From positions 1,166,501-1,230,500 of the forward strand of contig NZ_JACJVJ010000001.1 of assembly GCF_014237875.1 (NCBI RefSeq): a stretch of DNA of 64,000 nucleotides, read 5' to 3'. Positions 9,014 through 18,142 of this stretch are shown here, one piece after another (positions within the stretch are counted from its first letter, which is position 1; the number at the start of each line of letters is the position of its first letter). Position numbers and translations under genes: made by a program. The notes below the pieces were generated by a model. The model did not search any database, was not told the origin of the DNA, and saw only the letters and a list, made by a program, of their open reading frames with translations. Source of the DNA: Parasphingopyxis marina (GTDB lineage: Bacteria; Pseudomonadota; Alphaproteobacteria; Sphingomonadales; Sphingomonadaceae).

Positions 9014-10516
9014 ATGACCGATCCCTGGACCGCCATCGAAACGGCAAAGCAGCCCCGTCTTACCGAGCTTTTCGAAGCCGATCCGGACCGGCTGTCCAAA
9101 TTCTCGCTCGAGGAAGGCGGGCTGTATTTCGATTTTGCGAAAACGCATCTCGATGACGGGCTGCTCGAAGCTTTTGAAAAGCTGGCCGAGGCGCAGGACC
9201 TGGCAGGCAAGCGCGAGGCGCTGTTCGCGGGCGAGGCGGTCAATATCAGCGAAGGGCGCGCGGCCGAGCATATGGCGCAGCGCGGGCAGGGCGCGCCGGA
9301 CAGCGTGGCGCTTGCCACATCCTTCCAGGCGCGGATGCGGGCGCTGATCGAGGCGATCGGCGCGGGCGCGCTCGGCGATATCCGTCATATCCTCCATCTC
9401 GGCATCGGCGGATCGGCGCTGGGCCCCGATTTCGTGATCGACGCACTGGCACGCGAAAGCGAGGAGGGGCTCTACAATGTCGCGATCGTTTCCAATGTCG
9501 ACGGGGCGGCGCTTGAGGGGCCGCTGAGCTTTTTCGAGCCGGAGCACACCTTGCTGGCGATCGCCTCGAAAAGCTTCACGACCAGCGAGACGATGCTCAA
9601 CGCGGAAAGCACGCTGCAATGGATGCGCGAAGCCGATGTCGCCGATCCCTTCGGCCAGATGGTGGCGCTGACCGCCGCGCCCGACCGCGCGATTGCCTTC
9701 GGTATCGACGAAACCCGCGTGCTGCCTTTCCCGGAGACGGTGGGCGGGCGGTATTCGCTCTGGTCGTCGATCGGGTTTCCGATCGCCGCCGCGCTGGGCT
9801 GGGGCGCCTTCGAACGGCTGCTGGAAGGGGCTGCGGCGATGGACCGGCATTTCCGGCTCGCCGACTGGCGGCAGAACGCGCCGGTGCTCGCCGCCTTCGC
9901 CGATCTCTATTACACCCAGGCGCGGGGCGCGGAGACGCGCGCCGTGTTCGCCTATGACGAGCGGTTGCGGCTACTGCCCGATTATCTCCAGCAGCTGGAA
10001 ATGGAATCGAACGGCAAGGCGGTGACCGCGGACGGCAAGCCGCTGGGCCGTCCTTCCGCGCCGATCACCTGGGGCGGGGTCGGCACCGATGCGCAGCACG
10101 CGGTATTCCAGCTGCTTCACCAGGGGACGCACCTCGTGCCCGCGGAATTTATCGCGGTGGCGGAGGCGGGGGACAAGCTCGACGACGCGCATCACGAGCA
10201 ATTGCTGGTGAACTGTTTCGCGCAGGGGGCGGCGCTGATGGCCGGGCGCGACAATGACGATCCGGCGCGCGCTTTTCCGGGCGACCGGCCCTCGACGACG
10301 ATCCTGATGGAACAGCTCGATCCGGCGAGCCTCGGCGCGCTGATCGCCTTTTACGAGCACCGTACTTTCGTCAATGCGGCGTTGCTCGGCATCAATCCGT
10401 TCGATCAGTTCGGGGTCGAGCTTGGCAAGGATATAGCCCGCGCCATTGCGGCCGACGACGAGGAAGCCCTGGCGCTCGATCCGTCGACTTTGGCGCTGAT
10501 CGAAAGGGCGTTGTGA
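9014..10516 (+). CDS. pgi: Glucose-6-phosphate isomerase
   Basis: Interconverts glucose-6-phosphate and fructose-6-phosphate in the cytoplasm. The 500-residue protein has the family signatures LGIGGSALGPDF, the phosphate-binding SKSFTTSETM, GGRYSLWSSIGFP and, near the end, ALLGINPFDQFGVELGK. MESNGK and the segment around DDAHHEQLLVN carry the catalytic acid/base region. The length is at the short end of the family, as in other sphingomonads. It stands alone, 137 bases after the NHL gene and 123 bases before gor. Confidence 0.95.
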   Translation: MTDPWTAIETAKQPRLTELFEADPDRLSKFSLEEGGLYFDFAKTHLDDGLLEAFEKLAEAQDLAGKREALFAGEAVNISEGRAAEHMAQRGQGAPDSVALATSFQARMRALIEAIGAGALGDIRHILHLGIGGSALGPDFVIDALARESEEGLYNVAIVSNVDGAALEGPLSFFEPEHTLLAIASKSFTTSETMLNAESTLQWMREADVADPFGQMVALTAAPDRAIAFGIDETRVLPFPETVGGRYSLWSSIGFPIAAALGWGAFERLLEGAAAMDRHFRLADWRQNAPVLAAFADLYYTQARGAETRAVFAYDERLRLLPDYLQQLEMESNGKAVTADGKPLGRPSAPITWGGVGTDAQHAVFQLLHQGTHLVPAEFIAVAEAGDKLDDAHHEQLLVNCFAQGAALMAGRDNDDPARAFPGDRPSTTILMEQLDPASLGALIAFYEHRTFVNAALLGINPFDQFGVELGKDIARAIAADDEEALALDPSTLALIERAL

Positions 10517-10639
10517 GGGAACGCTATAGCCGGGCGATCACAGTGATCAGATTTCCTTGCTTGCGCGTAACCATTGCCGCCACCAGATCGAACCCAAGGA
10601 CAAATTCACCCCAATATCGGCAAGAAACAGAGGCTTTCC

Positions 10640-11989
10640 ATGGCGGACTATGATTATGATCTCTTCGTGATCGGCGCGGGTTCCGGCGGCGTGCGCGCGG
10701 CGCGCGTGTCGGCGGCGCACGGCGCGAAGGTGGCGATTGCCGAGGAGCACAAGGTCGGCGGCACATGCGTCATTCGCGGCTGCGTGCCAAAAAAGCTGCT
10801 CGTTTACGGCGCGCATTTCGCCGAGGATTTCAAGGACGCCAAGCGCTTCGGCTGGGAAGTGCCGGAAGAGTGCGGCTTCGACTGGCCGACCCTGCGCGAC
10901 AATGTGCTGGCCGAGGTCGACCGGCTGAACGGCCTCTATATCAACACCCTGGAAAGCCATAATGTCGAGATCGTCCACGAGCGCGCGACCGTCGCCGGTC
11001 CGCATGAGGTGAAACTCGCCAGCGGCAAGACGGTCACCGCCAAATATATCCTCGTCGCGGTCGGCGCCTGGCCGCACAAGCCCGAATTCCCCGGTGTCGA
11101 ACACACGATCAGCTCGAACGAGGTCTTCCATCTCGAAAAATTCCCCAAGCGCGTGCTGATCGCCGGTGCCGGTTATATCGCCAACGAGTTCGCCGGCATC
11201 TTCAACGAATTTTCCTGCGAAGTGACGCTGATCAACCGTTCCAGCGTAATCCTGCGCCAATATGACGAGTCCATCCGCGACCGGCTGATCCAGATCTCGA
11301 TGCACAAGGGCATCGATTTCCGTTTCAACTGCGAAATCGAATCCATCGAAAAGAACGAAGACGGCTCGCTCCACGTCGAAATGGGCGGCCATTCGGCGAT
11401 GGACGTCGATATCGTGCTGATCGCCACGGGCCGAGTGCCGAAGACCGAAGGGCTGGGACTCGAAAATGCCGGGGTCGAACTCGACGACAAGCGCGCGATC
11501 AAGGTCGACGAATATTCGAAGACCAATATCGAGAGCATCTATGCCGTGGGCGACGTAACCGACCGCGTGCAGCTGACCCCGGTCGCGATCCGCGAGGGCC
11601 AGGCCTTCGCCGACACCATCTTCAACGACAAGCCGACGACCGTCGATTACAGCATGATCCCGTCGGCCGTGTTCAGCCATCCGCCGCTGGCCTCTGTGGG
11701 AATGACCGAGGCCGAGGCGAAGAACACGCTCGGCGGCGTCAAGGTCTATACGTCGGATTTCCGGGCGATGAAGAATGTCCTGGCGGGCCGCGACGAGCGC
11801 GCGCTTTACAAGATGGTTTGCGATGCCGCGACCGACAAGGTCGTCGGGCTCCACATGATCGGGCCGGATTCAGCTGAAATTTTGCAGGCCGCGGCGATAG
11901 CGGTGAAGGCGGGTCTCACCAAGGCCGATTTCGACGATGTCGTCGCGCTCCACCCGACCATGGCCGAAGAGCTTGTATTGCTGAAGTAA
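10640..11989 (+). CDS. gor: Glutathione-disulfide reductase
   Basis: FAD-dependent enzyme that reduces oxidised glutathione with NADPH. I start at the ATG at 10640 (449 residues), where the FAD-binding motif DLFVIGAGSGG begins at once. The redox-active disulfide is GGTCVIRGCVPKK with C43 and C48. GAGYIANEFAGIF, followed by INRSSVI, forms the NADPH-binding fold with Arg in the place that prefers NADPH. The C-terminal LHPTMAEELV carries the catalytic His-Glu pair. Relatives such as trypanothione or mercuric reductase are less likely from the motif set. Confidence 0.93.
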   Translation: MADYDYDLFVIGAGSGGVRAARVSAAHGAKVAIAEEHKVGGTCVIRGCVPKKLLVYGAHFAEDFKDAKRFGWEVPEECGFDWPTLRDNVLAEVDRLNGLYINTLESHNVEIVHERATVAGPHEVKLASGKTVTAKYILVAVGAWPHKPEFPGVEHTISSNEVFHLEKFPKRVLIAGAGYIANEFAGIFNEFSCEVTLINRSSVILRQYDESIRDRLIQISMHKGIDFRFNCEIESIEKNEDGSLHVEMGGHSAMDVDIVLIATGRVPKTEGLGLENAGVELDDKRAIKVDEYSKTNIESIYAVGDVTDRVQLTPVAIREGQAFADTIFNDKPTTVDYSMIPSAVFSHPPLASVGMTEAEAKNTLGGVKVYTSDFRAMKNVLAGRDERALYKMVCDAATDKVVGLHMIGPDSAEILQAAAIAVKAGLTKADFDDVVALHPTMAEELVLLK

Positions 11990-12028
11990 TACACTATAAC
12001 ACAAGCTCTCGTGTAGCGGAGGTAGGAC

Positions 12029-12526
12029 ATGCACAGATTTGCAATGCCGTGCCTGGCTGTCGCCGCCGCCCTTGTTTCGACGCCAGCTGCCGCGCAATCC
12101 GTCACTTTGCCCGATACGATCGTCTTCGGCACCTCGCATGACGCGTTGGCCGAAGGGCTGGAGGCGCATTGCACCGAGGCCCGTAGCAGGGTTATCGATC
12201 CGCCCTTCCTGCCCGGGGTCGAGGCTGAACAGCTCCAGATCGATTGCGACGGGTTCGCATTCATGGGCGAGCCGCGCTTCGCCGAGTTCGTGATCCGCGA
12301 CGACAGCCTCGAAATGATCTGGATTCTTGTCGATGAAGACGATGAGGATCGGATCATCGCCGCGATGCGCGAAGCCTATGGCGAGCAGGGAATCGAGGCC
12401 GGCGGCATGATCGCCTTCCCCGAACATCGGACGGCCTGGCGGTTCGAGCCGCCCGAAATTCTCTTTTATTCCGAAGCGCTTGCGCCGCTGATGGAAGCCG
12501 CGATCGCCGCCGATTCCAGCGAGTAG
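12029..12526 (+). CDS. Exported protein of unknown function
   Basis: Protein of 165 residues starting with a signal peptide (about 1-22, cleavage after STPAAAQ). The mature part is acidic, with two cysteines (in AHCTEA and IDCDGF) that could form a disulfide. There are no recognisable enzyme motifs. It begins 39 bases after gor on the same strand, with GGAGGT before the ATG, so it may be co-transcribed with gor. I recognise no family. The signal peptide and good ribosome-binding site make it a real gene. Confidence 0.7.
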   Translation: MHRFAMPCLAVAAALVSTPAAAQSVTLPDTIVFGTSHDALAEGLEAHCTEARSRVIDPPFLPGVEAEQLQIDCDGFAFMGEPRFAEFVIRDDSLEMIWILVDEDDEDRIIAAMREAYGEQGIEAGGMIAFPEHRTAWRFEPPEILFYSEALAPLMEAAIAADSSE

Positions 12527-12636
12527 AGCGCGATTGGGCGACGGCACGGATCGCTGCCATTTTCGCCCACCCATTTATCCATTTCTTAACGATATTCCTT
12601 CAATCCTTTCTGCCTGGAACACAGACGGAGGGTTTA

Positions 12637-12861
12637 ATGGGGATTTCGGGACGACATATCGGCGCTTTCGCCGTTCTCGCCGGGCTCGGCACGGCGCCGG
12701 CTTTTGCGTATCTCGATCCGGCCACGGGCAGCATGATCATTCAGGCTGTGGTCGGCGCGATCGCGGGCGGGCTGCTCTACATGAAACTGTTCATGCACAA
12801 GGTGAAGGCTCTCTTCTCGCGCAAGAACAGCGACACCACGTCCGACAACGCCGAAAACTAG
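12637..12861 (+). CDS. Small membrane protein with YLDPATGS motif
   Basis: Protein of 74 residues. A hydrophobic start (about 7-25) is followed by YLDPATGSMI, a second hydrophobic stretch (about 31-52) with glycine-rich packing, and a basic tail MHKVKALFSRKN. Small proteins with a YLDPGTGS-like motif are known to me mostly as neighbours of methyltransferase or sulfatase-like genes in surface-polymer loci. That is the context here: the methyltransferase starts four bases after the stop. GGAGGG sits before the ATG. Function unknown; a small subunit or chaperone for the downstream membrane enzyme is an inference. Confidence 0.78.
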   Translation: MGISGRHIGAFAVLAGLGTAPAFAYLDPATGSMIIQAVVGAIAGGLLYMKLFMHKVKALFSRKNSDTTSDNAEN

Positions 12862-12865
12862 GACC

Positions 12866-14251
12866 ATGATCTCGCCTGATCCGGGTTCTTTCCGGGACCC
12901 CGCGGGTCGCGTTTATATACGCGACGACCGCGTGCTTCGCGCCGTCTACGAGATGGGCCGCGAAAATTTCGAAGCCGCCGATAAAGCGGGCGTACTTGAT
13001 GCGTTGATCGCCAAGGATCTGCTCATCGGGGCGACCAAGACGCGTTCGAAGCTCGTCAAGGAGCTCGATCCGGAGCCCTGCCATGTGCTTTCGCATCCGC
13101 TCATCCCGTTCATTTCCTATCCCTATGAATGGACCTTCTCGCAGTTGAAGGCGGCGGCGCTGCTGCACCTCGAACTGCATCTGGAGGCATTGAAACTCGA
13201 TTTCACGCTCTGCGATGCGACGGCGTACAACGTCCAGTTCCAGGGCACGACGCCGATATTCATCGATCACCTCTCGATCGTTCCCTATGAGGAAGGCGAG
13301 ATCTGGGCCGGCCATCGCCAGTTCTGCATGCAGTTCCTCAATCCGCTGATCCTCTGGGCGAAGCGGGGCGTGGTGCCCAATAGCTGGTATCGCGGTTCGG
13401 TCGAGGGGATTCCGCCGGAAGATCTCGCCGCCGTGCTCAAATGGCGCGACAAGCTGTCCTTCACCGTGCTCGCGCACGTCGTGACGCAGGCCAAGGTGCA
13501 CAGTCACGCGCTGAAGACCGAGACCAAGGAACGGGTCGTTTCGGCGCGCAAGCTGCCCAAGCGCTCGCTCGTCGCGATGCTCGAAGGGCTCAAGGATTAT
13601 ATCAAGGGGCTGGAATTGCCCGGCGGGCGTTCGGTCTGGTCCGAATATGCCGACGACAACAGCTATAACGCCGACAAACGTGCCGAGAAGCACGAATTCG
13701 TCGCCGCCATGGCTTCCAAGGTGAAGCCCAAGATGATGTTCGACATCGGCTGCAACAGCGGCGACTTCACCGCCACGGCGCTCGACGCCGGTGCCAAATC
13801 GGTTGTTGCCTTCGATTTCGATTATGGCGCGCTCGAACAGGCCTATTCGCGTTTCTCCCAGTCGAAACAGCCGGTTATGCCGCTCTGGCTGGACGCCGCG
13901 AACCCGAGCCCCGCACAGGGCTGGGCCAATGCCGAACGTGCCAGCCTCAATGATCGCGGCAATGTTGACGCGATGGTGGCGCTCGCCGTGATCCACCATA
14001 TCGCTATCGGCCGCAACGTTCCGCTGGATATGGCGGTCGACTGGCTGATCGGGCTCGCGCCGCAGGGCGTGATCGAGTTCCCGAACAAGGACGATGTGAT
14101 GGTCCGCAAGCTGCTGGCCAACCGCAAGGATATCTTCCCCGATTATACCGAGGAAGCCTTCCTCCACCATGTCGGCGAACGCGCGAAGATCGTGAAGCAG
14201 AAGAAGCTCGGTGAGGACGGCCGCCTGATCGTCCGCTACCGCCGGAACTGA
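12866..14251 (+). CDS. Class I SAM-dependent methyltransferase (NoeA-like)
   Basis: Protein of 461 residues. The SAM-binding motif I is FDIGCNSGDF (about 292-301), and the acidic motif II is VAFDFD. The first 280 residues form a separate domain with TLCDATAYNVQF and PIFIDHLS, which I do not recognise as catalytic. The overall layout resembles the NoeA-type methyltransferases found in surface-polysaccharide or Nod-factor loci; this is from memory. It is the middle gene of a tight cassette, four bases after the small membrane protein and two bases before the sulfatase-like gene, so all three are probably one unit. The substrate is unknown. Confidence 0.82.
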   Translation: MISPDPGSFRDPAGRVYIRDDRVLRAVYEMGRENFEAADKAGVLDALIAKDLLIGATKTRSKLVKELDPEPCHVLSHPLIPFISYPYEWTFSQLKAAALLHLELHLEALKLDFTLCDATAYNVQFQGTTPIFIDHLSIVPYEEGEIWAGHRQFCMQFLNPLILWAKRGVVPNSWYRGSVEGIPPEDLAAVLKWRDKLSFTVLAHVVTQAKVHSHALKTETKERVVSARKLPKRSLVAMLEGLKDYIKGLELPGGRSVWSEYADDNSYNADKRAEKHEFVAAMASKVKPKMMFDIGCNSGDFTATALDAGAKSVVAFDFDYGALEQAYSRFSQSKQPVMPLWLDAANPSPAQGWANAERASLNDRGNVDAMVALAVIHHIAIGRNVPLDMAVDWLIGLAPQGVIEFPNKDDVMVRKLLANRKDIFPDYTEEAFLHHVGERAKIVKQKKLGEDGRLIVRYRRN

Positions 14252-14253
14252 CG

Positions 14254-15804
14254 ATGCTCGACCGGCTGGCAAGGAGCCCGTTCGCGCGGCTGCCGCTGGC
14301 CGGCTTCGTGATCCCGTGCATCATCTTCTTCAGCCTGTGGCGGAGCAATGCCAATCGCCTCGGCTATGAAGATGCGCTGCCGACTGGCCTCGCGCTGCTG
14401 GCGATATTGCTGGTTTTGCTGATCGGCCTGCGCTTCTGGGCGAAGTCCTGGGTGCGGGCGAGCATGATGCTCGGTATCCTCGGTGCCTATATCTTCTATG
14501 CGCCGTCGCTGACGCAGATGATTTCCTCGCCCTGGCTCGAGGGCGCGGCGCTCGCCTTTGCCGGGCTGATCGCGCTCGATCTGATGCGCCGCATCCCGCC
14601 GCATGACGGCCAGCTCGAACGCACCAATATGATGGTGAACATTGCGGCGTTGCCGCTGATCCTCGTTTTCGCGGGGCAGGCGGCGATGGACCAGCGCACG
14701 CTCGAAAGCGGACGGCCGGACGTCTCTACGCCGTTTCCGGCCTTCGAGGCGCAGGCCGACGAGAACAGCCCGGATGTCTGGCATTTCGTGATGGACCGCT
14801 ATGGCAATCGCGAAACGCTGGCGCAGGTTTACGGCTACGACAATACGCCATTTCTGAATGCGCTGCGCGAGCGCGGCTTCGTTGTCGATGACAACGCTTT
14901 CGCCAACTACCAGCGCACCGGCCATTCGCTGGCCTCGACCCTCAACGCTTCCTATCTGGAACCCCTGGCCGAGAACGAACAGCTGATGGGCGGCGATTGG
15001 GTGCCGATCTACCGTGCGATGCGCGACAACCGGGCGATCGAGTTTTTCAATGAGGCGGGCTACACGACCGTTTTCGCGGGCACCTGGTGGAACCCCTCGC
15101 GCCGCAACCCCGGCGCCGCCGAAAATATCAACCTGCGCGACATGCCCGAACTGGCGCGGCTGCTTGTCGAGCAATCGGTGCCGGGCCGCGTCCTCGATCT
15201 GACCGATCTTCCCTATGGCAATGCGCGCCACGATCAATGCCTTCGCGAAGAGCATAAATTCGAAGCGCTGCAGGAACTGGCATCGCGCGACGAGCGCAAA
15301 TATATCTTCGCGCATTTCCTGCTGCCGCACCCGCCCTATGTGATCAACGCCGATGGCAGCTGCCGGCCGCTCGCGGACGCCGAGGCTGCGACCCGGCGCG
15401 ACAATTATATCGGTCAGCTGGACTATGCGAACCGCGAACTGCTGGCAACGATCGACGCGATCCTTGCGGGGCCGCGCCCGGCAACGATCATCCTCCAGGC
15501 CGACGAAGGCCCTTGGCCCGCGCCGCATTTCGGCGACGAACGGTTCATCGGCCGCGATCCGGTGGAAGTGGATTGGGACAATCTGGACCGCGCGGCGATC
15601 CGCGAGAAGATGGGTATTCTCTTCGCCGTCCGCCATGCCGACGGCTCGACCGCCAACATCCCGGCAAGCCCGATCAACATCTATCCCGCGATCCTGCGCC
15701 AGAGCTTCGGCTCGGCGATGGAAAACCTGCCCGACCGGCATCTCGTGTTCGTTTCGAACGGGGAGCTATACGACTATGCCGACGTCGACGCGCTCCTAGA
15801 CTGA
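14254..15804 (+). CDS. Membrane-anchored sulfatase/alkaline-phosphatase-like protein
   Basis: Protein of 516 residues with three to four membrane segments in the first 125 residues, then a large periplasmic domain. That domain has the alkaline-phosphatase/sulfatase look: DVWHFVMDRYGNRET for the first metal site, a candidate nucleophile region in YQRTGHSLASTLN, and HFLLPHPPY. IILQADEGPWP sits where the second metal site would be. The topology matches enzymes that transfer or remove groups on envelope polymers (LtaS or EptA-like). No classical formylglycine-sulfatase CxPSR motif is present, so sulfatase activity should not be assumed. It is the last gene of the cassette at 12637-15804. Confidence 0.78.
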   Translation: MLDRLARSPFARLPLAGFVIPCIIFFSLWRSNANRLGYEDALPTGLALLAILLVLLIGLRFWAKSWVRASMMLGILGAYIFYAPSLTQMISSPWLEGAALAFAGLIALDLMRRIPPHDGQLERTNMMVNIAALPLILVFAGQAAMDQRTLESGRPDVSTPFPAFEAQADENSPDVWHFVMDRYGNRETLAQVYGYDNTPFLNALRERGFVVDDNAFANYQRTGHSLASTLNASYLEPLAENEQLMGGDWVPIYRAMRDNRAIEFFNEAGYTTVFAGTWWNPSRRNPGAAENINLRDMPELARLLVEQSVPGRVLDLTDLPYGNARHDQCLREEHKFEALQELASRDERKYIFAHFLLPHPPYVINADGSCRPLADAEAATRRDNYIGQLDYANRELLATIDAILAGPRPATIILQADEGPWPAPHFGDERFIGRDPVEVDWDNLDRAAIREKMGILFAVRHADGSTANIPASPINIYPAILRQSFGSAMENLPDRHLVFVSNGELYDYADVDALLD

Positions 15805-15892
15805 GGCGCAAGCCTTTCCGGTTGCGCTATCGCTGCCATTGCGCGGATCGTATCGGAAGCACGGCCCGTCACCGGGTCCGCCGCATCGTCGA

Positions 15893-16798
15893 TCACGCGC
15901 CCTCGCCGGTCTTCAGCCAATGAGCGCAGGACTCGCCCAGCTCTTCGCGCGCCCTCCTTTCATATTCCTCGCACTCCTCTTGCGTGAGGATGTCGCGCCA
16001 ACGGCCGTTGACGCCCTTGTTGATGAACGTCTTGCCGCCTCCTTCCCATGGCATGCCGCCGAGCGGAGCGGCTTTATCGCCATTGATCTTCATATAATCG
16101 AAGCTGCAATGCTCGAGGAGTACCGGCCACAGCTCCTCCTCGATCGCGATTTCGAGAAAATCGGCGATGGCACGCATCTGGCCCTCGAGGTCGGCCTTCA
16201 AATGGCTGAAATGGAGCAGCTTGACGTTGGGAAGATCCCGAATATCCCACCAGCTGCGGATATTTTCCCAATAGGCCCAGAAGGGCGCGCCATCATTCTC
16301 GATCCACTCGCGCCACACGTCGTGTACATTTTCGGACAGTCGCGGCATCGGTGGACCGACGAGCCCGGGCGTGTCGTTGACCATTTCGTAGAGAAAGTCG
16401 CTCGCATTCACCCAGTGGTTGTGGAAGCTCCAGACGACGTCGCGCCCGTCGCGCGCGACATAGAGATATTTGGCCTTGGGGCTGAATACGAGTGCGTCGA
16501 CGGGCAGATGCGTCTTGAGAAAGCGGCGGTTGGTCTGTGCCTCGATCATCGCCAGCTTCTCGGCCTTCGGCGGAGCGCGCAGGTCGACCCAGGGTGAGAG
16601 ATCGGCGACCGGCACATCCTCGTCGCCGCGAAAGAGGAGCTGGCCGACGATCTGCTGGAGCCAGGTCGTGCCCGATTTGGCGTAGGTGCCGATGACGATG
16701 TCGTCGTCGCGGAAGACGAAGTCATTCCAGACGGTCGAATCCATGTGATGATTGTGTAATTCCCGTCTTTTCACGGGCCATTCGATCTGGGCCTGCAT
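15893..16798 (-). CDS. PAPS-dependent sulfotransferase
   Basis: Transfers a sulfo group from PAPS to an alcohol, phenol or amine. I use the ATG at 16796-16798 because GGAAGGGAG precedes it; the longer frame to 16819 would need a TTG start. The protein has 301 residues. The 5'-phosphosulfate loop is TYAKSGTTWLQQ near residue 35, and VARDGRDVVWSFHNHW contains the 3'-phosphate-binding Arg. GGKTFINKGVNGRW near the end matches the cytosolic-type GxxxxxRKG-like region in position, with K and G conserved. It follows the DauA-like gene on the same strand (65 bases). Its acceptor is unknown. Confidence 0.88.
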   Translation of the reverse strand: MQAQIEWPVKRRELHNHHMDSTVWNDFVFRDDDIVIGTYAKSGTTWLQQIVGQLLFRGDEDVPVADLSPWVDLRAPPKAEKLAMIEAQTNRRFLKTHLPVDALVFSPKAKYLYVARDGRDVVWSFHNHWVNASDFLYEMVNDTPGLVGPPMPRLSENVHDVWREWIENDGAPFWAYWENIRSWWDIRDLPNVKLLHFSHLKADLEGQMRAIADFLEIAIEEELWPVLLEHCSFDYMKINGDKAAPLGGMPWEGGGKTFINKGVNGRWRDILTQEECEEYERRAREELGESCAHWLKTGEGA

Positions 16799-16863
16799 CG
16801 TACGCACTCCCTTCCTCAAATCGCGCTGAGTCGCGCGTGACGGCGATTTATCACATCCCTAGT

Positions 16864-18000
16864 TCAGGCCGTGAATCTTTTCGCAGACAGCGTTTCGGGG
16901 GAAATGCCATGGGCTGCCAGCTCTTCTGGCCAGTGTAAGCCGGTCGCCAGCGCTTCGGCGGCCATCGCCATGGCGGGCGAGGTCTGGAGGCCGAAGCCGC
17001 CTTGCCCCGCGAGCCAGAAAAAGCCCGGCGCATCGGGCGCATAGCCCGCGACCGGGTTCTTGTCGGGCGCGAAAGTGCGGAGGCCCGACCATTTATGTTC
17101 AATGCGTCTGATCTCGATATCTGTCGCCTGTTCGACCCTCCAGGCGGCGAGCGCGACCGTCTCTTCGTCGGGCTGCGCATCGCAGGGTTCGGACGGGGTT
17201 TCGTCCTGCGGAGAGGCGAGCAGGCGGCCCGATCCTTCGGGCAGCATGTAGAAGCCCTCTTCGCTGACCGTTTTGGTGAATGGCCAGCCGGATACGTCGA
17301 TGCCCTCGGGTGGGCGGATGACGATGATCGTGCGGCGGAGCGGCTGGAGGCCGAGCGGCGCGACGCCGGCCATTTCCGCGATCACGTCCGCCCAGGATCC
17401 GGCGGCGTTGACGATGCGTTTGGCGGCATAGCTTTCGCCGGGCGTGTCGACGATCCAGTCTTCGCCCCCGCGCCGGATCGCGTTCACAGGCGCGTCGGTG
17501 ACGAGGCTTCCGCCCGCTTCCCGCAGCGCGCGGATATTGGCCTGCAGCATCGCATCGGAATCGAGCTTGTAGGCATCAGGATCGAGGATGCCCGCACCGA
17601 AGCCGTCCGCGCCGGTCCTCAGCACGGGCACGATATCGCGCAGCGCCTCGCCCTCGATCCGCCGGGCGCCGGGCGAATGGGCGAGGGTCGTCGCTTCGAG
17701 CGTATCTAGCTTCTCCATCTCGTCGGCGCGCGCGATAAACAGCGCCGCCATACGCCGGGCGAGGGGCGGGTGATCGCCTTCGGGCGGCGCGGCAAAGGCA
17801 GTCTTGCTGATGGCAGTAAGCTTGTGGACGAGACCGCCGCCGATGCCGAAATGGCAGAAGGTCGCACTGCGGCCGGAGCTGTGATAGCCGGGCGCGCTTT
17901 CGCGTTCGAGCACCACCGTCTCGCCATGCCGCGCGATCCGCGCCGCAGCCGAGAGCCCCGCGATCCCAGCTCCTATAATGATGGTGTCGAGCTTGCGCAT
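16864..18000 (-). CDS. D-amino-acid dehydrogenase, DauA (D-arginine dehydrogenase)-like
   Basis: FAD oxidoreductase of the DAO family, 378 residues from the ATG at 17998-18000. In-frame alternatives exist at 18009 and further upstream. The Rossmann motif IIIGAGIAG is at residues 7-15, then VVLERE and PGYHSSGRSATF. Many segments follow the Pseudomonas D-arginine dehydrogenase from memory: PVLRTGADGFGAGILDPDAY, VNAAGSWADVIAEMAGV, PLGLQPLRRT, EHKWSGLRTFAPD and FFWLAGQGGFGLQTS. The length is also the same (about 375). The natural substrate could be another D-amino acid or a dipeptide-like amine. It diverges from the tannase-like gene and precedes the sulfotransferase. Confidence 0.85.
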   Translation of the reverse strand: MRKLDTIIIGAGIAGLSAAARIARHGETVVLERESAPGYHSSGRSATFCHFGIGGGLVHKLTAISKTAFAAPPEGDHPPLARRMAALFIARADEMEKLDTLEATTLAHSPGARRIEGEALRDIVPVLRTGADGFGAGILDPDAYKLDSDAMLQANIRALREAGGSLVTDAPVNAIRRGGEDWIVDTPGESYAAKRIVNAAGSWADVIAEMAGVAPLGLQPLRRTIIVIRPPEGIDVSGWPFTKTVSEEGFYMLPEGSGRLLASPQDETPSEPCDAQPDEETVALAAWRVEQATDIEIRRIEHKWSGLRTFAPDKNPVAGYAPDAPGFFWLAGQGGFGLQTSPAMAMAAEALATGLHWPEELAAHGISPETLSAKRFTA

Positions 18001-18142
18001 GACGGCCATCTGGTCATGGCGGGCGGGAAAGTCAAAGCGGGTAGGGTATCTTGCCGATCGGCCGGTCTTGCGGCACATTGACGCTAACAAAAGTTAGACT
18101 CGAAAATGAGGTCGGGCGAAAACTGGACAGGGGAGATGTCGG

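Noticed and set aside
10537-10549. Short palindrome GATCACAGTGATC after pgi, considered as a terminator or Crp-type site
   Set aside because: Only a short stem with no T run, and it lacks the TGTGA-N6-TCACA layout.
12866-15804. Possible sulfated-polymer pathway with the sulfotransferase at 15893
   Set aside because: The sulfatase-like protein lacks the formylglycine motif and the sulfotransferase is on the opposite strand, so a joint pathway is not supported.
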